Below, piece by piece: positions 19,302 through 29,570 of a stretch of 64,000 bases of DNA. Position numbers and translations under genes: made by a program. Position 1 is the stretch's first letter, and every line of letters starts with the position of its first letter. Under the pieces are notes generated by a model, which saw only the letters and a program-made list of their open reading frames with translations, ran no database searches and was not told the origin of the DNA. The stretch comes from Farysia itapuensis (taxonomy: Eukaryota > Basidiomycota > Ustilaginomycetes > Ustilaginales > Ustilaginaceae): the NCBI GenBank assembly GCA_023212645.1, contig JALBYC010000005.1:1-64000 (forward strand), in the 5' to 3' direction.

Positions 19302-19362
19302 CTCCACACCTCAAAACAATATCACTTATACTCGGCTTAGTTGCGTGTCCGCGCAATTGCTA

Positions 19363-21318
19363 TCATGCTTGACTGCCTGCGGGGTGTTGAGATTCGAGAG
19401 AAGCTTGTGACGGACGAGGTCTGTAGCCAAAGGATCCGACTCGGGGAGCTGAGCTAGGTCCGGCAATGGAGCTTCTGGGACGTGCAATCTTCGAGACACC
19501 CGTCGTGGTTGCATCAGATGCAACGTTACTGATCTCATGCAAGACTTTATCGGATGCGGTAGTGGTACTTTTGGCCGAAGATGGAAGACTTCGAGTAGGC
19601 GGTGCGCGCGTCGAAAGTGACGATTGTCCGCTGGCTCTAGGAACGAGAGTGCGAGTTGCACGCACAGTCTCTGGAGCAGCTGGCGCTCTACGACCACCAG
19701 CGGATGTAGGCGATCGTGCCAAAATGGATGACTGGGGAAGACGGGGAATAGACTTTGAAGTAACATCTGACTCGCTCGTTCGGGAAGCAACGTTCGAGGC
19801 GCGGCCAATAAGCGAGGCTCGAGGTCGAGCACCAACTCCACCCGCAGCTCTACTGACCGGAGTACCATTTGCGAGGCTCGAAAGGGACGAAGAAGAGGTC
19901 GAGCTTGGCATCATAGCACCAGAGCTTCTCGGTGTCCCCGAAGAGGTGAGCGAAGCTCTGGGTCTGGGGACAGTTCTTGCTGCTGTCGGAGTTTTGGTCG
20001 CCGACATTGGCGAGGGCATTTTGGCACTTACGCCGATTGTTCGCCCTGGTGTCTTGGGCGCTGTGATGGGTAGCGGCGGTGCAGTCAGCAGAGATTCGCG
20101 ACGTGAGATTGGGCCGGATACAGGCGGGCGCGAGGCTGTGAACGTGCTTTTTCGGCGCTGACGCATGGGCGTCTTGCCATTGTCAGCTGCATTGTTGCAC
20201 TCGAGTGGTGCAGGTCGTGCAGATGTGCCGGGCGTCTTGGACGCACCTTGTGACACTAGCAGACGCGAAGATGCAGGAGTAATCTGTTCGGATCGCGACG
20301 GGACACATGTGGTAGCCCCCACCCTAGCACCCGATGCAGCCGAGGGAAGTAAGCTTCTCCTTGGAGCTACATTCTGTCCAGCCGATGCGATCCTGCGAGA
20401 TGTTACGCCGGAGGGTACTGCAGCGTTTGTTGAAGCAGCTACCTGACCACTCAAGGGTCTTCGAGTCAGCTTCGACGTTGCTGGCGCTCCCTTGGCAGGC
20501 TGCAACTTTCCATGCCACAATTTCACCTGCTCGTCGTCATCACCACTACTGCTGCTACCACTACTGCTACCATTTGACTTTCGGGTTCGAGCCTTGACTT
20601 TGGGCACCGAGAATGAGTCGCCAAAAAGGAGCGAATTTTGTCCGCTCTCGTCCAGCAAGTTGTCCATCATGCTCGTTGACCCCGCTGCGAAAGAGCTGAG
20701 CTCGATGGTATCTTCCCCTGCTGCGTTCTTGACGATACGGCCGACGCCTAGGCCAGACAGACCTTGGACTGATTTCGCGTCTTGTGCTGTGCTGGACGAC
20801 CGCGTGTTGTACTTCCTGCGAGCACGGGAGACATCAAAGCTGTCACTGATTGTAACATCGGCAACACCAGCTGCGAGAAAGCTGTCACTACCCAGCGTGC
20901 GGTCATTTACGAGCAGCTCATGCGTGCCGGTGGGATCGAGCATCATGCTCAGATCCGTTAACTTTGCCGATGGACTTGCGTTCGAGACCCCCGCATGTCT
21001 CGGCTGCCTTTCCGGTGATGCTGTAGTTGCTAGCATCCTGCCTGGGACAAGGGGACCTCGAGTCAAGAGGGGCTTGGACGACGGTGTCAGAAGCGCTAGC
21101 TTGCGAGGAGACTTAGAGGGCGAAACTGGGGGCGGCATCTGGATAGAGTCAAACATGGCTGCTAGTGCCGCCTTCTCTGGCGACATTGTCTTGACCGGCT
21201 GTGCTTGACTTTGTGAGGCACCATCGAATGCTGTATCGACGGGAGAGTCTGGCAGAGCAGTGTTGACAGCTATAGCAAGACCATCGGTCAGACCAGGTAC
21301 CGCCTGACCTTGCTCCAT
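19363..21318 (-). CDS. Disordered basic Ser/Ala/Pro-rich protein, unknown function
   Basis: A 651-residue protein starting MEQGQAVPGL. I see no folded domain, transmembrane segment or catalytic motif. The composition is dominated by Ser, Ala, Pro, Thr and Arg. Notable segments are PPPVSPSKSPRKLALLTP near the N-terminus (several SP/TP sites), a more acidic region with LGSDSFLAAGVADVTISDSF around residues 140-160, KYNTRSSSTAQDAK, and a long C-terminal half with many SxxP and RxSL patterns such as RLPQSSILARSP. Abundant SP/TP sites with Arg and Lys suggest a cell-cycle-phosphorylated scaffold, perhaps microtubule- or chromatin-associated, which is a guess from composition only. The 5' end faces the HMCES gene, and a shared promoter of about 230 bases lies between them. 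A longer frame starting at 21411 adds a Cys/Phe-rich stretch that I consider untranslated. Confidence 0.7.
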   Translation of the reverse strand: MEQGQAVPGLTDGLAIAVNTALPDSPVDTAFDGASQSQAQPVKTMSPEKAALAAMFDSIQMPPPVSPSKSPRKLALLTPSSKPLLTRGPLVPGRMLATTASPERQPRHAGVSNASPSAKLTDLSMMLDPTGTHELLVNDRTLGSDSFLAAGVADVTISDSFDVSRARRKYNTRSSSTAQDAKSVQGLSGLGVGRIVKNAAGEDTIELSSFAAGSTSMMDNLLDESGQNSLLFGDSFSVPKVKARTRKSNGSSSGSSSSGDDDEQVKLWHGKLQPAKGAPATSKLTRRPLSGQVAASTNAAVPSGVTSRRIASAGQNVAPRRSLLPSAASGARVGATTCVPSRSEQITPASSRLLVSQGASKTPGTSARPAPLECNNAADNGKTPMRQRRKSTFTASRPPVSGPISRRESLLTAPPLPITAPKTPGRTIGVSAKMPSPMSATKTPTAARTVPRPRASLTSSGTPRSSGAMMPSSTSSSSLSSLANGTPVSRAAGGVGARPRASLIGRASNVASRTSESDVTSKSIPRLPQSSILARSPTSAGGRRAPAAPETVRATRTLVPRASGQSSLSTRAPPTRSLPSSAKSTTTASDKVLHEISNVASDATTTGVSKIARPRSSIAGPSSAPRVGSFGYRPRPSQASLESQHPAGSQA

Positions 21319-21549
21319 GCTGTGAGGAGCAAGCTGTGTATTGCAGGCAGCTGAGGAAGTGTTGCTCTTGCAGCTTTCCAGCCAAAAAGCAAAGCAACAC
21401 AACCAAAACATTCAATTTCGCGCCAAATTTCGCGATTTCCCCACGTGACAAATCAGCAGGATAACACAAATGTGGAGGTACGCTGAAGCGGCTCTTTACT
21501 TCCTTACCATGCGCGATAGACAAGGGCGCTGATCAACAGCACGGCCGCC

Positions 21550-23283
21550 ATGTGCGGACGATTCGCCAACGCACAGACAATACCACAGTACAGGACTGCT
21601 GTACGTGCTCAGCTTCCACATCCAGATAGGCACCAGCCCACGCCGGCGCCTGATGCCGATGATTACCGACCCACGCACAACGTCGCTCCTCAGACGCGTT
21701 GCCCCGTAGTCCGCCGCGAGTTGTCCCAAGAGAAAGCCGCTCGTCTTAAAGAGTCGACTTTGCCGGATGGTGAACAGGAAAATGTCATTATCCAGACCAT
21801 GAAGTGGGGACTTGTCCCACGCTTTCACAAGACCCCTCCTTCATATGGCGAAGCATACAAGACAATCAATGCTCGTGACGACACCATCCTCTCCCCGCAA
21901 CGAAGTCTCTGGCACCCTTTGCTGCCGTCTCAAAGATGTGTCGTCTTTGTGCAGGGCTTTTACGAGTGGCAGAAGCGGTCATTGGGCGGACCGAGTGAGA
22001 GCGAAAAGATCGAGCGGATCCCCCATTTTGTTGGCATGAAGGAGGACGGATTGGGTCGGGAAGACAAAGACGGTCACTCGAAGCGTCTCATGCCCCTTGC
22101 CGGTCTGTACGAACGAGTCCGCTTCGAAGGCGAGAAGGAACCCCTGTACACATTCACAATCGTGACAACATCGAGCAACGACCAGCTCGACTTTCTACAC
22201 GACCGTATGCCTGTCATCCTCCCCAACGCGGACGCCATTGGCACCTGGCTCGGTCTCGGTCATTCTGGCACAAAAGAGAATCCAGACGATACATGGAGCA
22301 TGGAAGTGGCGAAGCTGCTCCGCCCAATTTCACACGAATTGGACTGCTACAAAGTGCCTCGCGAGGTGGGCAAAGTCGGCAACAGCGATCCGAGCTTCAT
22401 CCTGCCCATCGAAGAGCGCAAAGACGGCCTTAAGGCTTTTTTCGCAAAACATCCACCGGCAGACCACACCGACACGAAGAAGCGTGGTCCTGCCCACAGC
22501 CTAGAGGTAGAGGACGAGATCGAGCCTGCTAGTTCCCTGGATGAAACGGCGGCCGTCGAGGCTTTAGAGCAAGTGGAAGAGGAGATAGATTTGGTGGAAG
22601 CGACCGCACAGGTCGAGCGCGAGCACGAGGATAGACAGATGGCACTGCGTCTCCATCGCGAGATGAACGGCGACATGGACGAAGAACCCACGGCTGCGCA
22701 GCGCGACGAGGTTGAGGGTCACGATATCGGAGATGGTTTCGCCGTCCCAGACCAGCAGCCTAACCATTCCCCCGCCCGCAATGTGCAGCCGCACTCTTCA
22801 CCCTCATCACGCTTCTCCCCCGACCCATACAACCCGCCGCTCTCGCCACACAGACCTAAAGGCGGCTACAGTCGCGTACTCCCTGCCTCGTCCGGCGGTG
22901 GTATCCACGTCAATCCCGCACGAGGCCGTAACTCTCACTCAAAACCATCACGCCCATTCCCACAAGCGCCCCCTCACACATGGAAGAATACAACCACACA
23001 CCCAGCTGCCAACACCACCACCACCACTCCCATCAACCAGATCTTCGCACATACCGAGCTACCTCTCGCCGCCACACCCGCTAAGCGACCCCCCTCCTCC
23101 TCACCACCACGGCAAGCGCCGCCGACTTCGTCGTCTTTTCAACCGCAATACCCGCAATCTCCCCAACAGAAATCGCCAAAACGCGCCAGAGGAAAGTCAA
23201 ACGACACCACCAACCCTCACTCTTCCTCCCCCTCAAAACACGCTCCGGACATTCGCTCCTTTTTCTCCCCCAAGAAACCTTGA
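21550..23283 (+). CDS. SRAP-domain abasic-site DNA-protein crosslinking protein (HMCES/YedK family) with C-terminal PIP-like motif
   Basis: A 577-residue protein. It begins MCGRFANAQ, and Cys2, exposed after Met removal, forms the thiazolidine crosslink with abasic sites in single-stranded DNA. Other SRAP landmarks are MKWGLVPRF, INARDDTI, VQGFYEWQ (catalytic Glu), LAGLYE, FTIVTTSSN and LHDRMPVIL (catalytic His). The domain spans about residues 1-290 and carries fungal insertions. The tail is disordered: acidic to about 400, then Pro/Ser/His-rich, then basic. The last residues, APDIRSFFSPKKP, resemble a PCNA-interacting peptide with Ile and FF correctly spaced but Ala in place of Gln. KDGLKAFF (about 290-297) is a second weaker look-alike. 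The start codon lies in a good context (GCCGCCATG). Confidence 0.95.
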   Translation: MCGRFANAQTIPQYRTAVRAQLPHPDRHQPTPAPDADDYRPTHNVAPQTRCPVVRRELSQEKAARLKESTLPDGEQENVIIQTMKWGLVPRFHKTPPSYGEAYKTINARDDTILSPQRSLWHPLLPSQRCVVFVQGFYEWQKRSLGGPSESEKIERIPHFVGMKEDGLGREDKDGHSKRLMPLAGLYERVRFEGEKEPLYTFTIVTTSSNDQLDFLHDRMPVILPNADAIGTWLGLGHSGTKENPDDTWSMEVAKLLRPISHELDCYKVPREVGKVGNSDPSFILPIEERKDGLKAFFAKHPPADHTDTKKRGPAHSLEVEDEIEPASSLDETAAVEALEQVEEEIDLVEATAQVEREHEDRQMALRLHREMNGDMDEEPTAAQRDEVEGHDIGDGFAVPDQQPNHSPARNVQPHSSPSSRFSPDPYNPPLSPHRPKGGYSRVLPASSGGGIHVNPARGRNSHSKPSRPFPQAPPHTWKNTTTHPAANTTTTTPINQIFAHTELPLAATPAKRPPSSSPPRQAPPTSSSFQPQYPQSPQQKSPKRARGKSNDTTNPHSSSPSKHAPDIRSFFSPKKP

Positions 23284-23381
23284 TACCCCCCACTCCGCCC
23301 TCGCCCGCGCTCTCTCTAACTGTATCTTAACCATTGTATATTTTCGACGGTGTGGAATAATAGTGGTGCGGGGTTGGTTAA

Positions 23382-26300
23382 TTATTGGCCCGGTGGGTTC
23401 GGGTCTGGTTTTCGGAGGGCGACGGGCGCGCCTGCCGGGCGTGGTTTCTTGGCAACGCCGCCGCCGCTGCTGGAATTTTCAGCTGTGGATGTTGGAGTTT
23501 GGCCTGCGGGGGTGAAGGGGAGTCCTTGAGCTGAGAGTTTGCGTTTGGCGCCTGCGGTGGATTGGGTAGCGCCGCCACGTGCGCCACGGGCAGCTGCATG
23601 GGCGATTCGAACAGCTCCGCCACGACCGGCGGCCGCAGCGCCACGGATGGACGCAGTTGGTCGCGCGGCAGCCTGGCCCGCAGCAGCAGCAGCAGCAGTG
23701 CCGGCGATCGGCACAACAGTCGTCATCGGCATGGGCCGCGCACTCGTCTGTCCAGGTGCACCGCCTCGACCACCCCCACGCACCGCCGCTCCCGCTTGCC
23801 CTCCACCTCGTCCAAACACACTTGGTCTCGAAGGCAAACTAGCAGCACCACCCCCAGCGACCGCCCCCGTCGTCGTCGTCGTCGTCGTCGTCGCTGCAGA
23901 CGCCGTTGTCGTGGGAGCTGTCGGCACCTCTTCTCCCTTGAGCAGCGCAATTTCAGCCGTCAGCTTCGCAATCTTGTTGTCCTTCTGCTTGATCATCAGC
24001 TGGTTGCGCAGGTTGGCTTCGTTCTTGCCCGCCTCGAATCGCGCTTTGCTGCTCTCGTCGTACTGGGTTTTGAGTTCCTGTTCCCGAGCACGCACGGCGG
24101 CTTGCACTGCTTCCTGTACAGCTGCCTCCCGCTCGTTTTCGAGTGCTTTCAACCGTTCTTGCACGAGTGCTTCCACATTCCCGCCCGGAGCATCGGCGAT
24201 GGACGACGACGACGATGTACCGCTTTGCTGCCCGCGCTTGAATGCTTCTTCAACAGCCGTCTTGTGCTGGGCAGCGTATTTTTCCGTGAGGGACGCTTCG
24301 AGTTCTCGCAGCTCCGTCTGGTGCTCTGTGGCAGTACGTGTGGATGTGGAGGTGTTTCCGGTCTTGAGCTGCGCTTCGAGCTCCTGGATCCTGCTCTCGG
24401 TCGCTCTCAGCTTGGCCTGGAGATCCGATACCTGCGCGCGGAGTTGGGCAATAGTAGATGCCTGCGCATCGCCACCGGACGTTTCTGCGTTGATGCGCTC
24501 GCGCACAGCCTGCTCGATAGCCTCGGCATTGTCCTCTGCGAAGCTCTTCTTCAACGACTCGATCGTCTCATCGCGCTTCTTGACTTCAGCTTCGGCAGCA
24601 CGACGATCCCGAAGGAACTCCTTGCCCTTCTGCAGGTGTTTATCGCGCGCAGCGGCGAGCTGTACGTTTTCCGACTCGAGTTGAGCCTTGATTGCGTCAA
24701 ATTGGTCCTGTGCTTGACGAACAGCGGCCTCAATGGCAGCCTGACGGTCGTCGTCACCCACTGCAGTTCGAGCCTTGGCCTCGTCGTCGTCAGAGTCAAC
24801 GACGGTGATGGGTTCAGTCGATGGACGCTTCGACGCACTCTCGCTGGACTGCGCCTCCTGCAACTGCACCCGAAGCTGGTCACGCTCAGCAACAAGCTGC
24901 TGCACATTGGTCTCGTGCATCTGGATCACCTCTTTGAACCTGACTTCTTCTTCGTCTTTTGCTTTTTGCAAGGCAGCCGCCTTCTCCTGCAGATCAGCCA
25001 CCGCCTTGCGTTCCTGCGCAATGCGCGCACGAACCTGCTCGCGCAACTTTTCAAAGTTGCCCTTGGACGTTGCAAGCTCCGCCTTGACCGTCTCGGTGGC
25101 GGCCTGTTGCTCGCTCAGCTGTTTCTCGAGGTCTTCGAGCTTGGTTTGTGCTTCGGTGCGTTGCTGTTCGGCTTTCTGCATCTCTTCACTCAAACCGTGT
25201 GTATGCAGAAGTGATTCAGCACGGGCTTGCCATCGCTTGTGGTCCTCGCGCAGGATGTTGGTCTGCGCTTGGCTTGCTTCCAACTCGACCTGGGCGTCGC
25301 GTAGTTTTTGGTTCAGCGGGTCTAGCTCGGTCCTCGCGGCGGCGAGCTCGGCTTCGACTTGCGTGAGGCGCGCATTGGACCGATCGGCAGTCTCTTGTAA
25401 GGCAGCATGGGCAGAGCGCAACTCGTGCAAGGCATTGATCTTCTCAAGCAGTTCCGCATGATGTGCTTCCTGCGAAGTGGCGGACGCGCTCTTGGCACGC
25501 TCAGCATCTAGCTCGGTGCGCGTCTCTGATAAAGTCTTGTTCACGTGTTCCAGAGATTGTTTGAGTCGGGCGGTTTCTTGCTTGTTCAGCTCCATCTGTA
25601 GGTCGACAATTTCCTTCTCGCGTCGCAGGTAGTTGACGACTTCGCGGTACTCTTCCACACGGCGTTTCAGGACAGCAGCCGAGAGATCAGCACCGGAAGC
25701 GCGGCTCGTTTCAGCTTGCACAGTGTCAGTGGCTGACGTCGTTGTTGCGGGGACCTCTTCTCCGTCAACGGCAGGTGCTTGTGCTTCACCATCCGCGGCT
25801 GCGATTTCAGCAGCTGGCTGATTGTCGACTGTGTCCGCAGCGCCGGTATCCATACTGACATCCTCGTCCGGCAGCTGAGGTGGTGCAGACGCCGCCTGTC
25901 GAATCTGATTCGCTTGAGCGTTGATAGCTTCGAGGTGCGAGTGCAGAATCTCGTTCTGGCTGGTGAGATCCTGAATTCTGCGCTGAAGATCCGTCTTCTC
26001 GCGCTCCAGAGCTTGCCGGGCAGTGTCCCAGCCTCCCTTTTCGCGCCCCCACTCGGCCTCCGACAGATCTTTGGCACTTCGGAGAGTACTCGCTTCCTGT
26101 CGTGCTTTGGCCAGTTGCTCACGCGCTTCGTTCAGGTCGGTCGACAGTTGCTCGCGCGCCCGTTCAATGTCAGCCAGTTTCTCTTCGGCCTCCTTGGCGG
26201 CTTGTACGTGTTTGCGGATCTCGCCCTTGACGTCTTCTTGAGCAGCAGTTGCTTTCTCCTCCACTGCGCTCAGTTCGGTGATAGCATCTTCGAGCGACTT

Positions 26301-29300
26301 CTTCTCCTCTTGGAATGTGGACTTTTGCGTCTCGATCTGCTCTTGTAGCTCCTTCCCTTGAGTTCGTGCGGTGGCCAAGTCGGTGGAAATACTTTGAACC
26401 TGAGCTTGTAGTACTTCGATCTCCTTTGACTTGGCTTCTAGTTCCGATGAAGTTGTCGCACGAAGCTCTTCCAGAGTGGCAGTCACACTGTCCAATGCGG
26501 CCTGCTTCTCGGCAAGGGAAGCAGTCAGCTCATCGAGCTGCAGTCGGGTTTTTTGCACTTCGACCTGAGCAGCAGCTCGGCCTGCTTTGAGATCGGCAAG
26601 TTCAATCTGCAGCTGTTCTTCGCGCGAAAGCTCTCCCTCGATTTGCGAGCGGAAGGAGGTCGGGTCTCGTACCAACTGATCGCGACGCTCGTAGACGGCG
26701 AGTTTGTCTTTGCTCGCCTCGAGTTGACGAGAAAGGTCCTCGACTCGGAGCTGGATGTGATCAGCACTGGTTCGCGCGATTGCAAGGGCCTCCCTGGCGT
26801 TGCTAAGCTCGGATGTCGACGTGTCGATCTTGGCCTGCAAGTCCCTAGTCTCAATTTCACGTCGAAGACTGAGCTGTCGATATAGCTCCTGCTCGCCGGA
26901 AAGGCGGCTACGCAGCTCCTCGTTTGACTCTCCAAGACGCTGGACCTCTTGCTCGAGACGGACGCGAGCATCTTTGCCACGCAGCTCGAGCTCCGCTTGC
27001 ATAGCTTGGGTGTTGCGCACGAGCTCTTGCAGGTTGCCGCGCTCGACCAGCATCAGACGGTTCTCTTCCAGCAGCTTGTCTTCCGAGGACTTGCGGAGCT
27101 CCTTTTCGGCTTGCAGATTTGCGACTTGAGCCTGCAGGTGCTGCACCGTTGAACGACTCTCGCCAAGCTGTTCATCCAACGAGTGCTGCAATGCCTCCTT
27201 CTGAGCGAGGCTCTCCTGCAAGCTGTAGGACCGACGCGAAAGACTGTCCAGCTCGTTCTTCTGCATCTCAAAAGTCCGTTGCAACGTGCTGTACTTCTCC
27301 TCTGCTGCCTGTCGCAGCGCTTGTTCACGAGCCGAGGTGACGGTCGAGCGGCTTGTTTCCGTTTGCAACACTCGCACCTCGTCTTTGTACCGAACGATCT
27401 CGGCATCTGTTCCCTTCTTGAGGCTGTCGAATTTGGACCGCAGAGCATCGTACTCTGACTGCGCAAAGCCGGAGGAAATGAGCGGTGGCGCCACCGTTTG
27501 CTTTTGGGCGGTCATGGTGGCGTCTTCGGCTCTTCCTCCAGTGGCACAAAGCTGTCGGAAGAGGTCACGCTCTTTGGAGACTTCCTCGAGCTTGCTGCGC
27601 TCAGCAAGCACCTGTTCTTCCAGGCGTGTGATGAGATCACGAGCTTCGCTGACGGCTTCGTCCTGGTCGTCTGCGAGTCTGGCCTTGTAGTTGCGCTCCT
27701 CGTCTTCCATCTTTGCGCCAAGTTGTCGGGTGACCTGCAGCAGGCGTGCGTTCTGTGCGCACAGCTCGGACAGAGAGGCAAATGTCACCAGCTCTGATGT
27801 GATGACGGATTGCGTATCCGACTCTAAAGTGTCTTGTGTGATAGGGGCCACGGCATCCAGCTCGGCGGTCATACCATCGTCCTCGAGACGGGACGCAGCA
27901 TCAGGATCATCGTGCAAGATAACGGTCTTGAGCAATTCGCGAACCTGACGACCAAAGTCAGCCAGCTGCTGTGACATGAGAGTGTTTTCGCGACTGACGT
28001 TTTGCAGTTCGAGCTGGAAGCGGACAGACTCTGCTTTGGCGTTGTCGCGCTCTTGAGAGGTGAAGGCCACCTGTTGCACCATGTCCTGAAGATCGTGAGC
28101 GAGCTGTTCGGTTTCTTGGCGTTGAGCTTGGAGTTGAGGTGCGCGATCTTGAAGTTCGTCCATGACTTGGGCAAGAACGTCGGTCAAACGACTTGTCTCT
28201 AGTCGTTCACGTCGAAGCTCCTCCTGTGCTTTGGCGAGCTCCATATAGATCTGACTGAAGGTCTTGCCGCTCTTGCGGATGCGGTTGGCAATTTCAGCAG
28301 TGGGGGAGATGGTATGAGAGTGAAGACCGTTGAAAGAAGCGGCGGTGCCCATAAAGCTTCTGCGAGGGGTGGATGCGGTGCTTCGAACGTCAAAGTCGGC
28401 TCCTGCATCGCTCAGAACTTCGTCTTCCGCGCCATCGCGGGGTTGACCGATTCCAACACCTTGGGCAAGTCTGTCAAGAGCTTCAGACAGCTCCTCGTTC
28501 TGCTTCTCGAGATCTTGGCGGAGCTGGGCCTCCTTTTCTGTCTCAGCCCAAGCCGTTTCTTCTCGTAGACGACATTGTTCGAGAACTTCTTCCCATTGAT
28601 CTTCGAGCTCGGCAATGCGGTTGGTCGAGTGCTCCGCCCTTCTCTCGAGCAATTTGGTCAGCTGACTTTGCGTGCTGATTTCAGAACGGAACGAGTCTTC
28701 CTGTGATGCCAGACGACTCTGTAACTCGGCCACTTTCTCAGAGGACTGGTTCAGACGCGAGCTCGACTCTTCATATGCGGCTTCCAAAGCAACAAGCTTA
28801 GACTTGAAAGTTGCGGCTTCTTGGCTGGCTGCGTCCAGTTGGCTTTGCAGGGCGCTGATCTCGACGCGCTTGGACGTGCGGAAGGAAGCAGAGGTTTCAG
28901 TGACCTTGGAAAGCTGCTCGTGTGTCCATTCGGCATCCTTTTTGACAAGCTGAAGTTCTTGCTCGAGTCCCTGGAGTCTGTACTTGGCAATGCTCTCTTC
29001 ACTCTGAGATGCCTGAAGGGCTGATCCAAGACGGGTGATTTCTTGTCGCGAGTCACGTATACGACCTAGAAGTGCGTCAATCTCAAGAGCTTTGCGCGAA
29101 TTCTCTTCTCGCTCGCGCTGGAGGCTTCCGAGAATGTCTCTCTTCTCCTGCTCGGCTTGCTCCAATCGACCGCGCAGTTCGGCAGACTGACGAACACCGC
29201 CTTCCGTCGAGCTCTTCAACGTCGACAGCTGCGCGGATACGCCCACGAGTTCGGCGGAAAAGCGGTCTCGTTCGCTCGAAGCGGCCTCCTTTGAACGTCG

Positions 29301-29570
29301 TTCTGCTTCTACATTTGCCTGCAGAGTTGCGATCTGGTTTTCCGACGAGGTGAGTTCCAGCTGCAGGCGATCTCTATCTTGCTGAGCAGCGTCGGACTGG
29401 CGTCTTTCGTTTTCGAGGGCTGCATGTGCTTCTCTAAGTTGCTGCTCTAATGCAGCCGTGTCTGCTACTGGAATGGATGTGGGCGCTGGTGCGACGGATT
29501 CTGACTCTGCCAGTGCCAAGAAACGCTGCTGAATGTCGTGAGGATCAGGGGGTGGATCTTGATCCGACAT
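23382..29570 (-). CDS. MLP1: Nuclear pore basket protein, TPR/Mlp1 family
   Basis: A single-exon gene for a 2062-residue protein starting MSDQDPPPDPHDIQQRFLAL. Residues from about 35 to 1770 are almost continuous heptad coiled coil (Leu, Glu, Gln, Lys, Arg-rich) with short breaks, the build of TPR/Mlp1/Mlp2/Nup211. An acidic low-complexity break (around residues 1220-1290, rich in Asp, Ala and Glu with SATDTVQAE) is followed by more coil. The C-terminal 250 residues are disordered and rich in Ala, Thr, Gly, Arg and Pro, with GRGG clusters and a basic KKPRPAG segment for nuclear import. The protein forms the nuclear basket and acts in mRNA quality control, gene gating and spindle checkpoint. 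A start 13 codons upstream (29609) exists in frame but is less likely. The length and shape leave little doubt about class, but orthology to Mlp1 versus Mlp2 is not resolvable. Confidence 0.9.
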   Translation of the reverse strand: MSDQDPPPDPHDIQQRFLALAESESVAPAPTSIPVADTAALEQQLREAHAALENERRQSDAAQQDRDRLQLELTSSENQIATLQANVEAERRSKEAASSERDRFSAELVGVSAQLSTLKSSTEGGVRQSAELRGRLEQAEQEKRDILGSLQREREENSRKALEIDALLGRIRDSRQEITRLGSALQASQSEESIAKYRLQGLEQELQLVKKDAEWTHEQLSKVTETSASFRTSKRVEISALQSQLDAASQEAATFKSKLVALEAAYEESSSRLNQSSEKVAELQSRLASQEDSFRSEISTQSQLTKLLERRAEHSTNRIAELEDQWEEVLEQCRLREETAWAETEKEAQLRQDLEKQNEELSEALDRLAQGVGIGQPRDGAEDEVLSDAGADFDVRSTASTPRRSFMGTAASFNGLHSHTISPTAEIANRIRKSGKTFSQIYMELAKAQEELRRERLETSRLTDVLAQVMDELQDRAPQLQAQRQETEQLAHDLQDMVQQVAFTSQERDNAKAESVRFQLELQNVSRENTLMSQQLADFGRQVRELLKTVILHDDPDAASRLEDDGMTAELDAVAPITQDTLESDTQSVITSELVTFASLSELCAQNARLLQVTRQLGAKMEDEERNYKARLADDQDEAVSEARDLITRLEEQVLAERSKLEEVSKERDLFRQLCATGGRAEDATMTAQKQTVAPPLISSGFAQSEYDALRSKFDSLKKGTDAEIVRYKDEVRVLQTETSRSTVTSAREQALRQAAEEKYSTLQRTFEMQKNELDSLSRRSYSLQESLAQKEALQHSLDEQLGESRSTVQHLQAQVANLQAEKELRKSSEDKLLEENRLMLVERGNLQELVRNTQAMQAELELRGKDARVRLEQEVQRLGESNEELRSRLSGEQELYRQLSLRREIETRDLQAKIDTSTSELSNAREALAIARTSADHIQLRVEDLSRQLEASKDKLAVYERRDQLVRDPTSFRSQIEGELSREEQLQIELADLKAGRAAAQVEVQKTRLQLDELTASLAEKQAALDSVTATLEELRATTSSELEAKSKEIEVLQAQVQSISTDLATARTQGKELQEQIETQKSTFQEEKKSLEDAITELSAVEEKATAAQEDVKGEIRKHVQAAKEAEEKLADIERAREQLSTDLNEAREQLAKARQEASTLRSAKDLSEAEWGREKGGWDTARQALEREKTDLQRRIQDLTSQNEILHSHLEAINAQANQIRQAASAPPQLPDEDVSMDTGAADTVDNQPAAEIAAADGEAQAPAVDGEEVPATTTSATDTVQAETSRASGADLSAAVLKRRVEEYREVVNYLRREKEIVDLQMELNKQETARLKQSLEHVNKTLSETRTELDAERAKSASATSQEAHHAELLEKINALHELRSAHAALQETADRSNARLTQVEAELAAARTELDPLNQKLRDAQVELEASQAQTNILREDHKRWQARAESLLHTHGLSEEMQKAEQQRTEAQTKLEDLEKQLSEQQAATETVKAELATSKGNFEKLREQVRARIAQERKAVADLQEKAAALQKAKDEEEVRFKEVIQMHETNVQQLVAERDQLRVQLQEAQSSESASKRPSTEPITVVDSDDDEAKARTAVGDDDRQAAIEAAVRQAQDQFDAIKAQLESENVQLAAARDKHLQKGKEFLRDRRAAEAEVKKRDETIESLKKSFAEDNAEAIEQAVRERINAETSGGDAQASTIAQLRAQVSDLQAKLRATESRIQELEAQLKTGNTSTSTRTATEHQTELRELEASLTEKYAAQHKTAVEEAFKRGQQSGTSSSSSIADAPGGNVEALVQERLKALENEREAAVQEAVQAAVRAREQELKTQYDESSKARFEAGKNEANLRNQLMIKQKDNKIAKLTAEIALLKGEEVPTAPTTTASAATTTTTTTTGAVAGGGAASLPSRPSVFGRGGGQAGAAVRGGGRGGAPGQTSARPMPMTTVVPIAGTAAAAAAGQAAARPTASIRGAAAAGRGGAVRIAHAAARGARGGATQSTAGAKRKLSAQGLPFTPAGQTPTSTAENSSSGGGVAKKPRPAGAPVALRKPDPNPPGQ

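Noticed and set aside
23562..25214. A 550-codon open frame antisense to the TPR/Mlp1 gene
   Set aside because: It lies wholly inside the coiled-coil gene. Its Leu/Arg/Ser-rich composition is what the opposite strand of Glu/Gln/Leu/Lys-rich coding sequence gives, and it shows no domain.
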